Origin: Choanephora cucurbitarum
Taxonomy: Eukaryota; Mucoromycota; Mucoromycetes; Mucorales; Choanephoraceae
DNA: 64,000 nucleotides
Direction of reading: 5' to 3'
Assembly (NCBI GenBank): GCA_025331435.1
Contig: JAIWNI010000119.1
Span: 19,457 to 83,456, forward strand
Shown: positions 34,712-48,493 of the stretch, piece by piece
Position numbering within the stretch: the first letter of the stretch is position 1
Layout of the letters: each line of letters opens with the position of its first letter
Notes under the pieces: generated by a model
What the model was told of the DNA's origin: nothing
Databases searched by the model: none
Seen by the model: the letters and a program-made list of their open reading frames with translations, nothing else
Made by a program: the position numbers and the translations under genes

Positions 34712-37089
34712 AGACATGATGACTACAAAGACAATGACACTATTTTTATTGTTTTTGATTTGCAAATATATGTTTCTGTTGAGATTTAGTGTATTTATAT
34801 CTGCCAGACCATAGCCAGATGTTTGACAATAGATACTTGACACTAGCTAGAACACACTCGGTTATGCCATTCGCCCGAACACTTTCCTATTGTCAGCTTT
34901 TGGTTTCGCTTTCTTTTGACGAAAAGTCACTCAAAAGCTAAATTATATTTCATTCGTTTTATTTTGTTCTGTTTTACAAACTAATAAAATGATTACATTT
35001 TGCATAAAGAGAGAAAAAATTGAAATAAGCTCAAGCTCATGTGCTTTGTAACGGGATCTTGTAAGCATTCACCATTCTTCTAAAATAAAAAAAAAGACAT
35101 CACAGTCGAGATTGACAAAAAGGAAAAAGGCTCTGCATCTTACTGTGGACGTAATAAAATAGCAATGAGTATAGAGAAAGAATAGTGACAACAACAACAA
35201 AAAGAATACTTGAGAGAAATACCAAGCAAAAAAAAGTCAAACTTTTGTTTGTTTGACAAAATCATGATACCGCTTCCCCCTTTTTTCTTTGTTTGCTTGA
35301 ATCGATCGATCCATTATAAAAGGTACAAACAGCTTTGAGACGCTTCAAAGAATGCTTAAATTACTGAAGAAGAGGTATCGTGGCTATTGTCAGAGTCGTT
35401 GGCTCAACTACAGTTTTTGTCTAACAAGAAAAGTGTAAGTTTTCGCTCAAGTCTCACACATTAATTCCAGGTTTCTTTTTTTTTTCTTATTTTTTCAAAA
35501 GTTTGAGTATAATTTAGTCTCAATTACAAAGAAAAAGTATGATATAAGAGTATTCTTTTTCTGCTTTCTTTTTCAGTATGATAGTAAAGTAATGTTTATT
35601 AAGGTTTTTTTTATAAAATTTGCCAACAAGTACAAAAAAAAATCGTCCAATGAATTGAGTAGAATATGATGTGAAGTGACTAGAGCTTTTATTGATGCAA
35701 AATAACAGAGGAGAGTTGTTTGAAACAATAAGAAATATAGAGACAGAAAAGCAGATAGACATTGACTATTTCGTTGTTGGTTTTTTTTTGGATTTTTTGC
35801 TTGTGAATGAGAAAGAAGAGCAGAACAAAGAGCAAAACAAAGACGCGAAAAGCCAGCCAAAGAGATTATAGAGAGTCATCCAAGAAAACCATAAAGAGTC
35901 AGCCAATAAAGACCATAACGTAAATCGCCTTGAAAAGTATGGATCCTCCCTCCCCTGTTACCTACCCCTAACGGGCCTACAAGTTAGGCTAAAGCCTACC
36001 TTCATGACCCAGAGTAGCTAGTAGCCTTTTGCCGAAGCGTCGTACCCTGGCGGATGCCGCAGATACTGAAAGACAGAGAGGAAGACCCAAGACTTTGAGC
36101 ATGCCAGACAGATAGATGAATAGAGAGGCGTTGGAGATTGAGACCTATGGGGTTTGTGTTTTAGATTTGAGTTAGTTAGAAATAGACTATTAGAAAAGAT
36201 AAAGTAAATTCGTGAAAAGAGAAAAATGATGATCATACCAAGTGATGACAAAAGGAACAAAGAGAACTAACCTGGTAGCTTGCTTGAAAGAAAAGAAAGA
36301 CCAAGACAATGAGAGAGCACCATGACAAGTGAAGAGAGATAGATCAAAAGTGGTTTTTGCAGTTTTAGAGGTTTTGTAGTATAAATGACTTTGTAGTTTG
36401 AATGAAACTAAAGAAAAAGAAAAGAGAAAAAAAATGCGAAATAAGAGTCTTTTCTTTTAAACAAAATCTGAGGCATTAGCCTAACTTTCTTTATTGAATC
36501 ATACCTATTAGCACGATCTCATTTTCATGCATAATCATTACGCCCACTCTTTGCTTTCATGAGAACTATTTGTCTCATATATCACTAACTCTGTTTGGTA
36601 AGAAACAATAAATTTTGCTTCCTTCTCTATCTTTTCTTTCTTTCTCTTTATTTCTCCTGATTATCTATCTCCCATACATTTGAGCATTTTGCTATACCTG
36701 ATAAGCAAAAAAGTTCAGACCTTTGTTGCTACCTTCTGGTTCCAAATACTAGCTACACGGTGTTTACAGCTAATCTATAGCCAGAGTCATTTTACACTAT
36801 AGATAACTGCTTTGGCTTTTTTTGGCTTTATTGGCTTTCCATATCTATGACGAATGATGATCCTCTGATATCATCTTGCCTGTTAATTAGACTTCCTTTC
36901 CGAGATAGGTTCCCTTTTTTTTCATGGTGCATTGTTTATTTTTCTATGTTTGTGACAAAAAAAGAAAAAAAAAGTGCTACGCTTAATGTGGATCTATTAT
37001 ATAATCACTGCCAAAGAAAGAAGTGCAAGTTTAATGCCAGTTTTGGCCTGAACTCCTATTAAACCCAGATAAAGACTCAGACCTGATAT

Positions 37090-38420
37090 CCATATGAAAT
37101 TCGAATCCGGATAGCTGTCATACTTCTGAACTATATAAGTACTATGGATCCAAGTCTAAAATCTGAGGAAAATTCATAAAGTTCCTACTGCTTTAGAAAG
37201 TATTCATGATTTGAGACATAAATAAGCACTCAATCTGTAGTCATCAAGTACTAATTACAGCCTGAATTCTGAATGAAATTTATTACTATCTTTCGTATAT
37301 TAAAGGCCTACAGCAAATACTTGATTGATTCTTCAAGTGAAAACGAGATATAACATTGGTTTTATCTTATATCGCAAGTAAAGACTTCAAGAGATTTTTA
37401 CGATTAAATCCATGGGATGAAATTTATATGATCAATTTTCGTTTTAAAAATCTTGAGCATCTTCATTGACAAGATGTTCTTGCCAGATTATAGCCTCCAA
37501 ATTGCTGTGATATAATCATACATACTCAATCTTTACTATCTTTTGCAGAGACGCTTGTTCCTTCTATTTTTACAGTATCTATATCTAGTTGGTCTGTTCA
37601 CATATCAGACACGATGGTTCATACGAGTTTCACAGGAGTCATTGGTGACTGAAACTGAAATGTTGTACGATAAAGATAGACAATTTTTCTTTTAAAGATC
37701 TTAGACATACGTTTATTCAAGCAATAATTTAGTCTTTTAGATTACGACTTTCTAGCACTATGATATGTATGATAGACGGTTGTGCTGACTTGTTCTATGA
37801 GGTCTGTGCACCCTTCCAGCTAAATACCAGTTGCTTTTCATATACCTGTAACAAATGATAACCTCTTTACTCTCATCTCCATTCATCTCGAGTCTGTATG
37901 TAAAACATCTGACTTGAAATTGATTTCCAATTCCTGTGAAGTTACTATTGTCCTAAGGATTCATTTGGCATTCATTGTCAAAAAGATATTATTAATAATA
38001 ATACTTGAAGACCAAAATCTCCAATATGAATTATCTCAAGTTGGATAATTAAATGAAACAAGATATTACCTGTAAGAACCCACATCTTTAGCTACATAAC
38101 ATAGATCTCAGAAGTCATTTTTTGTTGTAAATGAAGTTTAATTTATTTTCAATCCGAAATAAAATTGCATATTCTAATCTTATAATCTTGTTAATAATAA
38201 ATACTAAAATGTTGGAAATTTTATAGAAAGCTACAATAACAATCATCATTATTTCTGTCAAGATGACTATAATTTATAACAAAAGAAATGATCTAAAAAG
38301 CCAAAGCTCATTTAAATATCAAAAAGAGACTTTTTTTATGCAGCAAAGAAAAAAGAACATGATCTTATCAAATGCAGTATATAGATAACACATTACTGTA
38401 AGAAGGAGTTATTAAGCTCA
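37090..38420. other. Intervening AT-rich sequence, nothing recognised
   Basis: It has no match elsewhere in the window and no convincing frame. If palindrome 1 continues past the Ty3/gypsy insertion, this stretch should match sequence left of the window in reverse. Confidence 0.6.
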
Positions 38421-39630
38421 AACAGTGGAAACTAAATATATGGTTTTTATTTTGCTGTATAGCCAAGCTAAATTGATTTCAATGTGATTCTGTAGAAGCA
38501 AAATAAAAGGCGCATGAAAGCGACTACAATAGTTTACAGCCATGCAAAAAAAAGAAGCCCCCTCCAAATTTGTACAAAAAGCAAACATTTTCATTTGTTT
38601 GTGATAAGATAATAATTTGATCCTCTTTGTTAGGGTGTCACGGCTATCTTTGTAGAACACATCATGGCCACTAGTCGAACATATTCCTATAAGTATAAGG
38701 AAAGTGTTCAGGGAGCTTCAACCACCTCATTAGCATAGGGGCAGTTGCTAGTTTGTTGGCGGATCTAGCTAATCGATTGATAGACACCCATTGATGACCA
38801 TCAATCGTGATCAGATAATCAAGTCGAGTAAGCGATGCAGCTACTCTCTTTATTGATTGCTTAATAGCTCTTGCTAGAGATTACACGTGCTTATTTACAG
38901 AGGCCATTGATACTCGACTGATTTAATGACATGTGTTTATGACAAACCAACAACGGTGAATGACTATAGTTATACTGAAACCGCACTGTAGCCACCATAT
39001 TTGACATGACTATAGACAACAGGTATATAAATTTTGCATTCCAGTATGTTTGTGCATCATGACGTTTTGATCATGCACTACATCCAGCTATATATATACA
39101 TGCAAGTTTGATGAAAGTAAAATAGTACAGCTCATTTCGCGTACTGTATTTTGTAATATAAATTTTGGTTCTCTTTCTATCTCGACTCCATATTTGTGTG
39201 ACTAGCATTGCTATCACTAATTTCAGCATAGCCTATTGCCATGATAGTTTATGTACGCTCACTGATTCACATAAGGCTTTGAGTTTCTTTGTTGTAATTG
39301 ATGCCATGAATTTCATTGTTCTATAGGGTTTTATTGTTGTGCGTCATTTCGTTGTTCTTTGGACTTTCAGCGCTAGGGTCTCTTTACTTGAGAGTGATAG
39401 TTTTCCTCAAAAAATCACTCTTGTATCAACGACCCTTAAACCAAGTGGATTGCTGCATTATATGTGCATGCTTTAGCTAATATTCTCTATTCAACATACG
39501 CTATATTACTGAATAATTAGACTACATACTTGCTCAGGTGATCATTGGTGACACCAAAAATCTAAGCTCATTATGTGCAAAAAAGCAATCAAATGGCCTC
39601 TGATGGTGTAGCGCCAAGTATCTGGTGTCA
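38420..39630 (+). repeat. Partial repeat-unit copy F
   Basis: Same direction as 22440-23480 of copy B, diverged. Shared blocks include the TTGTTAGGGT..GAACATAT region, the GATCAGATAATCAAGT block and the AACGACCCTTAAACCAAGT block. It abuts copy C in inverse orientation near 39630. Confidence 0.75.
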
Positions 39631-41488
39631 AGTATTTAGCAATAGCATTGAAGGTTTACTCATATATATATATATATATGTACTGAACAACAAAAAAAAT
39701 ATATTTTCAAATTGAGAATAATGAAATTTTTTTATTGCATTCATTGCCTTCATTCTCTTTATTGTCTTTATTCCTAAGCCATCTTTTAGCATAATGGTAT
39801 CAGTAGGATCATACTAGTGTTTAGAGCTACGATAAAGTACGTCAAACGAAAAGTGGTTTGTGACAGCAGATACAACAAAAGTGAGAGAAAGAGATTGAAG
39901 GCTATCAGAGCATATTATATGCACAAGTTTTGTGTGTGGAAAAGAACTGCGTTAGGTATCTTGAGTATATATATCGATGACATGGTTTGTAACCAAAGCA
40001 TGTTTGAGTAAAATGGTATCACTCTACTAGGGTGAAGATAATGGGAACATCCTGAGAAAGGCTTAGCATATACTGCGATGCTTTGACTGAAGTGAATGTG
40101 TATTGCTGTATGATAAAGACAAGCGCAACGATGATAATGACATAGGGTAAAAAAGCAAAAAAAGAAAAAAAATAAACCAAGCGAGTGAAGGTGTATGGAC
40201 TTATATAGTACAGGGAACTGACAACAGTTCAAGGCTACAAATAAACAAGTATGCAATAGTTTCTATGCTATCCTTCTGACAACATAGTTGGATCATGCCA
40301 TACTTTGATGACTGTGTATGTGGTATGCTGGAATACAAATGAACACTCACATACACAAACACGTCGAAACAGCTTGCAACTGATCTCTATTGCATTAAAG
40401 TGTGGATGGAATAGTAAATGAAGCACGACATGTAAATGTGCATGACACAAATGAAGAGTTGCAAACCTAGATGAGCTGCTTCTCTTGTATATAATGCTCT
40501 ATCATAATGACTCTAAGTATAAGCAAATTACAGCTGTTGATCACCATCATGATGTATATGTCAGTTATTTGCTTAGTCAGTTCATTCAAAAGTCATAATA
40601 AGACTTACAAACACACCTCTGTAGGTATCCTTGGCATATTTATCAAGTGACGAGTATCACCTTGACCGACTTGCGTTTTCTATCCATCGCTTACTTGATA
40701 TACTGACCCATCGTTTGGCCCCAATCCAGTCATATCACCACAAATCCTTCACTTTGTCTACTAAAGGCATCTACTCTGAGAGACAAATATCAAAAAATGT
40801 GGATGATTCCGCCCATTTTACACAACTGCTTTTTTGTTTTCAATGCTGCATTCGATCATGCGGTAATCTTGGTTTATTTAGAGATAGGAGAGTGCATATT
40901 CAATTGTTTTATACTTTGTCGGCAGTGAATAAGAACAACATTGTCACTATTTCGAGCTCAAAGTGTTAGTGCATGTAGCTACAAGTTAGTTGGAATATAA
41001 CATGCTACTATGTGTTTGGTTGAAATAAGATTGATATCTATCATCAGCGTTACTACACTTCTAGTATGTTAAAGGAAAAGAGCGCTTATAGGGTGCTTCA
41101 TTGCATTTTAGCTTTCATTTGACATGATGTGTTATAGGTTCATACTGTTAAACACATTTTGTCTACACCTAGTACTATGTAGTAGAGTGTACTGCCACAT
41201 CAACCAACTATGAGTGTTCTCACGAAAAACAAGCCAATCACTCATCCTCATCTATACAACTTGTACAAAAGTAAACGAGTTGCATTTGTTCTCTGTAGCT
41301 ATGACTGGTCAGTACTTGACTTTGGTACATGTAGTCTACACCTATGAGACACTTGGCTATATCACGCATTCCGTAGCTACCTACAACACTCAACTTGGAG
41401 CATAAAAGGGCAAAAAATAGTGATTTTGGGTTGAAACGACAAATCAAGGCATGACTCGCTGTTACTTGATTTTCTATTTTCCAAATGT

Positions 41489-41812
41489 GTTCTGTGGTGC
41501 ACTTGTTTTGGTTAAAACCTTTGGTATGACTGTCTTTCTACAATGGCAAAACACAGTAATTGTGTGATGCTACACCATTCACCTCAAAAACCATAAAACA
41601 ACAGTAACCCACTTTATCCCACATCTTGTTTTTTCTCTCTTTTTCATTCTATTTCAAATTATCTATTTCTCCACTTTACTTATATCAATTATCTCATTAC
41701 CAACATTTTGGTCAGTACAATTAACCAAATTATAGCTATATTTCATGTCTTAACCTTTATATTTTAATCCAGTTGGTAATTATTTTTTGAATAAAACCCA
41801 GAACCACATAAC
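41489..41812. mobile_element. 324-bp insertion with short inverted ends
   Basis: Ends GTTCTGTGGT and GTTATGTGGT are inverted with one mismatch, flanked by AAATGT (41483-41488 and 41813-41818; CAAATGT if 7 bp). The same site is uninterrupted in copies A, B and D and in both outer arms. No coding capacity. Superfamily not determined. Confidence 0.75.
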
Positions 41813-41918
41813 AAATGTTTGACTGAAGGAAGAGAGAGAAAAACAAAGTTTTCAGGCTCAGCAAGTTGAGAGTCATCCGTGCTCAGACACGCTTTTTTTT
41901 GTTTTTCTTTTTTGCTCA

Positions 41919-42118
41919 TGCTTTACTGTCTTTACCTACTAGTGATCAGCAATTATCTACAGAAGTGCTCATATAGTATATCATATATCACAGCAACGCA
42001 GTTGCATATATTCACTAGTGTCAGTGACATGAACCTGGTCTTTGGCCTTACTTGCCTGAGCGAGTTTGCCTCATCTCTTTTTCCAGATCAGCAACATGTT
42101 TGTCATCGTCACGCATGA
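41919..42118 (+). other. 84-codon shared frame, copy 5 (frameshifted)
   Basis: In copy C one extra pyrimidine before CAG shifts the frame, as in the 7723 copy. Confidence 0.35.
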
Positions 42119-45100
42119 AGGTCAAGAAGACTGCCTGTATGAGCCCTACTCGTATCGGTATGAACAACTTTAGCATACAAAGGTAGAAAAAGGCATCGCT
42201 TTTTTTTTGGTTCTTGGTTTTTGGTTTCTGATGTCATTTGGAGCTTTATCAGACTGCGTTGTACAGACTTGAAGGAGACAGACTTATACGATTGTCACTA
42301 CAAATGAGTATGCTAAATATGCACATACAAAGCAAGAGAAAAGATACAAGCTATCATAGCTTTAGACTAAACGATGACAATCAAGGAGGGTATATAAGGT
42401 GCTTACAGCATAAAAGTATACTTTTGATGACTTACATACACAGATATATACTGATTGCAATATCAGGCTAATATTGAGGATTATCACAAGCTACTTCACT
42501 CGACAAGACAAGTGAATACATAAATAAAGGAATAACAATGAACCATCACATACAATGGAACCATTGAGAACAATGACTTCACGCTTTGACTGATGCATTG
42601 TAGAATAAATAGGCTTTTCAAATCAAAAAGAATTGGAGAAAGTGGTATTATACGGTTGTCTTATATGAAGTAATAGTTAGTGACAAATGTTATGGATATA
42701 TCATAACTGACATGCATGAAGTTGATCTGTAGCAATAAGCATAAAGAGTGACACATACCATCACACGCCTTGTCTGACACTGTCTTTGTTCTTTTATTTA
42801 TCCTGCTAATACTCTAAGCATATCATGAGTGTTTATATGACAGAGATTCCATCATCATCATACTTTATTTCTCGCAGACAGGTGAATGTGATGATTGTGA
42901 TGACATGGTTAGAGTGATGATACTTTGATGAACTAATAGCATGGTTCGAGAAGAGTGAAAATAACGAAAGCAATAGGCAGTAGCAGGTAGTGACAGGATT
43001 GTCGATGATTGAATCTATTTGACGTGTTTCCTAGTTGTCACTATCATAGTGAGTAATGGTACACATATCATACTGTAATATGGCTTATGATACAGAAATA
43101 TAAATTATAAAGACAATGAAACCAATTTTATTATTTTCGATTTGTGAATTAATATTTCTCATTGCTACTTAATATACGTATATACATCAGACCATAACCA
43201 GATACTTGACACCAGATACTTAAGACCAGATACTTGACACTAAATACTTGACCAAAAAAGATTATACTCAGCCAAATCATTCACCTAGTCACTATCCTAT
43301 TGTCAGCCTTTGGTTTCGCTTTCTGTTTTACCGAAAGCTACTCACAGGAGTAGCCGCGTGAAGGCAGCTGACCATGTACTCCCACACCAACCTCCATCCA
43401 GGCCTCTGCTCTCCACTGGCAGCAGCTAGCACAAGACTTCGACAATTAAAGTGCATTACTAGGACATGGCTGTCAAAACCCGTATCATCGAATGGTGACG
43501 TCTACTATGGCGCACTCAGTTAGCGGACCGGCCTCGCACAACCATAGATGATGGAGCCATGAACATTCTAGCGAGAGTGACAGCCGCCGTTCGTGATCAA
43601 AAGGTAAGAAAAGACAACCTATAGGGCCTTTAGTACAGAGCTACGTAGAAGCAAGAGACAAAAAGTGATGGCTGTACTTACTTTTTCCTGTAATATTTCC
43701 GGGCCTTCTTGGATTGGTGAAAGTTGTGCAGGACTTATAAAAAGAAAGAAAGAAAGAAGAAGAGAAAGGAAAGTACAACTTACCTTGACGCGAAGAATGG
43801 ATTTAACGAAAGCAAAAAAAGAAAAAGGAGATAGCGAAAAAACAAAAAGGGGGATAGTGAAAGAAAAAAAAGAAAAGAGAGGAAAATGGAAGATGACGCG
43901 ACAAAGTTGTCTTTTGAATTGTTTTAGCCCACAATGATTTAGCAAAATCGAGCCAATCGAATGCATGCTTCTGACTTTTGACTTTTGGACGACCCGAAAT
44001 TAATAAAAAAAAAAAAAAGCAAAATATATGCATCCTATATCCGCATCGCTTAGTACTTACACATGAAAGCTACGAGAAAACAAAATGAAAAAAGAACAAT
44101 TGAGGCTACAGTCTACAGGTATATGAAAGTAAATGCATATCAGGCAAGTGCCATCATAGAATAGTGTATGTATATACTTTAAGAGATGCTACGAAGAGTA
44201 TAAGCCCCGAAAGCAAATTAACGGCTGAATAGACTATTATCAGGCAAATGGCCAAATAACAAGTCAGAATTCACTAAAGATGCAAGTCATAGGTAGATGA
44301 TAAAGCATAAAGTCCTTCGTAGACAGTATGCTATAGTACAAACAACTAGCAACATAATGAAAAGTAAAAAGATAGAAAAAGAAGTACCATGCAAAAAAAT
44401 ATGGCCAATATATGTTGATTAAAATATCTTTTATTTTCCAAGGCAATACTAATACTGTTATGATACAATGACGCAAAGAAGCATGAGCTGGAATACAGTA
44501 ACATGCAATGCAACTATCACTCTGGTCATTTCGTCTTACAACATGTGCTCGTCAGTCTAAGGCATGGTGTGGTTACAGTACACGATTCACTTGCATCTAT
44601 TGTAGTCTGCATAACCTGATATATAGTGTAATCCGAAATGTCGATCAAAAGTACACGGCCATACAGATACACTTTTATCCCCATCAACAACATGACATGC
44701 ATGATACTTTTGTCAGTGATGTGTCCAAACAACGGCTCAACAGATAAAGCTAGACAAGCAAGTCCTTTTTTGTTCTTGTGTCAGTCATTTTGCTATCCAT
44801 ACTCATATATGTTCATTTACATCAGCCAGTTACATTGTATTTCCTTACATGATATGTGCAATGAACATTCTGTACAAACATTTAGTTGCCTGCATGTCTC
44901 TGCTCTGAATCTACCATCGTCACTCTCTTTGCCTGCAATACAATATATTCTTTCTTATAGATTATTGTTTGCTTTACTGTCTTTGTTTTTTCGTGCATTC
45001 ATCACCAAGCTGTGTACTCCCAACCGTCGACACTTGGCAATTCTTTTGTGTATACACCTCATCGCCATCTTGACACACATCATCCAAAACATGCATTCCT

Positions 45101-48100
45101 CTCTCTTTTTCTGATTTGCTGTCATGGCTTGTGTCATAACTATGTGCAAGCAACACTTACGATTTGTATATATATTCCAGCTTACTGATCAGTACCTGTC
45201 TTGGACTCATGTTGGTCCTCACTCTGACCAGGATCTTGCCATCTGGAGTCATCATGAAGGTTGAGCTGGCCTAAAAGAAGAGTGGTCAGCACTTTCTGTA
45301 TGTGACTCTGACTCAACATAACTTACTATGGCTGTTGCATATAAAGGGCTGACAGGAGTAAAAGAAAGCTATGTCAAAAATGCCATAGGCAGGACAAAAG
45401 ATAAACACGCACTGAAACTCTAAATCAAACTCCGTCGGAAATTAAAATAACAGCCCAGCAGATTAGAGTGTTGTGTAACTGACAACGACATGATCGTGTC
45501 TTCCGGAAGCTCTGATGAGCTGAAGCAAAAGCAAGATAATGTTATGCAAGTGCTAAGCAGTACAAGTAGAGTAGCAAGGCAAAGCAAAAAGGAGGATAAG
45601 AAGAAGAAAAAAAAGAAAAGTTAGCCAGAAGGATCAGATGTTTGAGCGGATCCCCGATCAGGTCAATGACTGATCCCAGAGTGTGGGTTGCTCGGAAGCA
45701 CAACTTGTCAGAGAAATAAGAGTCAGAGAAATAAGAGTCAGAGTAAAGCAAGATGAGCAAGGAAAAGGGTTCTGAAAAAGAAAAGAAACCTGTGAAACAA
45801 GAAACCATCACAGTTTAATCGGTTACAAAGGAGGATAGGTGCAAGTGATGGGAACGCATGGAGTCATACAAGAGATGCAATGAGTAGAGTAGGGCCAACA
45901 AGCATGATAATGCAAATTGTTTAGACGAGTTGGAAACGCGGTGAGCAAGAAGTAACATAATCCGAAAGTAATCGGATCCAATTGTGATACATGGATCCAG
46001 TGAGGTACATCATGATGATCAGAGACATTTCATTGTTGAGTGATAAAGATATTCACGTGTACATATGATTGAAGCAATAATGATATTGTGCTAAAACAAG
46101 GTTAAATGAAACCTCATTTATTGTGACAACAGTCTTGACCTCACTTTATTCAGAATAGCTGCTTTCAGAGACAGACTCGAATGGTGTCAGCCATATACAT
46201 GCTCAACCTATCATTTAGTTTTTTGTGATTTCCAATTATCTCAGGCGTTTTATGTCACTAATGTTTGCCTAAATCCACACGCATTGCGATTATATCAGCA
46301 GTATAACATATGTTGTCGAGGGAGTCTCAGCCTAGGCATGCACGTTCGATACAGTAGGTCGCTTGATTTAAGCCTATCTGATCTAAAAGTGTGCTCAATT
46401 TTAAAGTAAGGTTTCAGGAACATGAACACCGTCCAAAAGCGACTATTGCAATGCAACTGGAAAGAACAATGAAATAGCAAAGAACAATGAAGCCCCAAAG
46501 AACAATAAACCTAAAAGGCTTACTTGAAACAATGAACGTGCATGAGCCACCATGGTAATGTGTTATGCTGTAGTCTGCTATAGTACTATCAACAACACAC
46601 AGATGTCGAGTCTAAGCAAAAAGATGACTAGGCGTCATACCACCGTTTTAACTAGACCAAATAAGCTTGATAGATTTGTTTCTATCCGACAAATATATAC
46701 AACCGGATGAAGTGGATGGTTAAAATGTCATTGTACATGTATATACCGGATGGCAAAACCCATAAACACGTTGTCTATAGTCATACCAACTAAGGTGGCT
46801 ACAGTATTACATCATTATAGACAAAGGCATTCACCGCTGTTAGCTTGTCACGAAAACATGTCATTAGATTTGTCGAGTTATCCAACATTGTCGAGTATCA
46901 GTGCTCCTAATGAGTGAGTAATTTTCACCTCTAACAAGAGCTATTTAGCAATCAATAAAAAAATAGCTGCATTTTTTACTCTACTTGATCATCTGGTCAC
47001 AAATGATGGTCATTACTGGGTTTTGAGCGATTGACTGGCTAAGTCTACCAATAAGCTAGCAACTGTCATTGTGCTAATTTGTTATCTGAAGCACCCTGAA
47101 CATTTTCCGTACACTAGTAAGGATGTGTTTGATTGGTAGCTATGGCGTGTTTAATGCAGTTTGTCACAAACTTTTCAAAAAAAAAAGCACCAAGTAATTG
47201 TTTTATCACAAAAACAAGAGAGATTTACTTTTTGTACAAATTTAACTACTTTTTTGTAAAAAGAGGATTGTTGGGCCTATTTTTAAGGTCAAAAGCTCGT
47301 TTTGGGGTCATGAAAATGGAAATAATTTGAAATAAGGTATCACCAAAAGCGTTTTGCAAGCATATTGTTTCAATTAACTCACAAAAACAATTAAGCCTAA
47401 CAATATGAGCTACTTTGCATCGGCTTGATTAATTCATATCCGAACAAATTTCATCTTTAAAAATCATTTTCTCTACATCTGTTCATCTACATACAACTCT
47501 ACAGTTTTACAAAAATAGAGTAGGATTTCGTCTTTCAGATGGTGTACAAAACGTATTCTGTCATTTTGAGGGCCATTTAAAGCTTTTTTTTTAGAAGCGT
47601 CCATCCAGGGTCGAATGAGAGATTTTGAGTATAAGGGAGAGTAAAGCCACTTAATTGATCTAAATGGGTGTTTTGGCTGTTTGTAATGATTTGCTTGTGT
47701 GCATGATAATAACGCTGTACTTTTTATGGAATTGATTAGTATTTCAATAGGATTAAAGATCGTTCATGATCATCATTTTCTAGCATGACACGGCTGTATG
47801 AATAAGCCAGTTATCAACTAAGTGCCAAGGGTGAGAATCAAACGTTACAACAGAGTAGACTATTATACGATAGCGGAATGGATGTCAATACCCACTGGTT
47901 AGAATTACAATAGAATGGGGTATGAGTCTTGTTCTGGATAGATTGCATATTGTAAATTATATGTACAGTCAGACTAGGAAAAAAAAGCTGGTAGTTAGCA
48001 GTCTCTATATTAAAGTGAACATTGACTAATCACTTAACTCAAAATGATGCCTCTCTTATCTCTTTGCTTTTCCATAATCGTAAGATAGCATGTCTTACTG

Positions 48101-48206
48101 AAGCATAAAAATGAATGTTTATACTGTTGATCATGCTGAAAATGATTCGACTCATCAACAAAGCTTAAAAATTCTTAAAGTATCACGTTCAAATGAAGAT
48201 CTAATA

Positions 48207-48307
48207 CAGTCATTCCTCGATTTGGGGAACGGAGCTTTGGGAACAATATTGCTTAAGGAAACGATCGTGAGGGAACTGAAGCCGTTCCCTAAATCGGGGG
48301 ATGACTT
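48207..48307. mobile_element. 101-bp MITE (CAGTCATCCC family), copy 1
   Basis: Inverted ends CAGTCATTCCTCGATTT and AAGTCATCCCCCGATTT, TA at 48205-48206 and 48308-48309. Nearly the whole element is a hairpin containing repeated GGGAAC/GTTCCC motifs. Confidence 0.8.
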
Positions 48308-48393
48308 TAGTTTTGTTATGAATTATCTGTTGTTATTCTCATCCTTTCTAAAGGAGAAAATAGGATACTATCAATCTGACATAATAATGTCTA

Positions 48394-48493
48394 TAGTAGC
48401 CACTCGATTTAAGAGTGTCGAGCATTCTTGAGGTTCACACTCTTATATTGAACATACTGTTAAATCGAACACTCTCAAATTGAGCGGCTACTG
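48394..48493. mobile_element. 100-bp TA-flanked MITE (CAGTAG family)
   Basis: Inverted ends TAGTAGCCACTCGATTTAAG and CAGTAGCCGCTCAATTTGAG, TA on both sides (48392-48393 and 48494-48495). Same family as 22533-22631. A relic CAGTAGTCCGCCTGAATCAAG lies near 17845 in copy A, with its mirror near 23390. Confidence 0.8.

Larger units (their letters stand above)
33040..34920 (-). repeat. Partial repeat-unit copy, right outer arm
   Basis: Mirror of 6350-8200, with the 234-bp MITE inserted. Its 33600-33760 stretch resembles copy C (42.3-42.4 kb) more than its own mirror in the left arm. Confidence 0.8.
23283..37089 (-). repeat. Right arm of giant inverted repeat 1
   Basis: Mirror of the left arm. 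It lacks the Ty3/gypsy insertion at its outer end and carries a private 234-bp MITE at 33777-34010. Homology stops being visible at 37089 only because the left side is interrupted there by the retroelement and the window edge, so the true arm may be longer. Confidence 0.95.
39332..47700 (+). repeat. Left arm of inverted repeat 2
   Basis: The reverse complement lies at about 54500-64000. Positions pair with a sum of 102355 around 40.3-41.0 kb. The sum is about 340 larger after the 324-bp insertion in the left arm and about 991 larger outside the 991-bp insertion in the right arm. The 40250-41180 stretch is almost identical to 61170-62100; other parts are diverged. Confidence 0.88.
39640..47700 (-). 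repeat. Long repeat unit, copy C
   Basis: Reverse copy. Identity to A varies sharply: about 80 percent at 39.6-41.4, almost 100 percent at 42575-44160, poor at 44165-44450, then high again. It carries a private insertion at 41489-41812. Confidence 0.85.

Noticed and set aside
37090..37115. B-box-like ATTCGAATCC
   Set aside because: No A box or cloverleaf upstream, so not a tRNA gene.
40631..40969. 112-codon frame, nearly identical at 61386-61724
   Set aside because: Identity reflects the young palindrome stretch. The homologous part of copies A and B is not open, and no domain is recognised.
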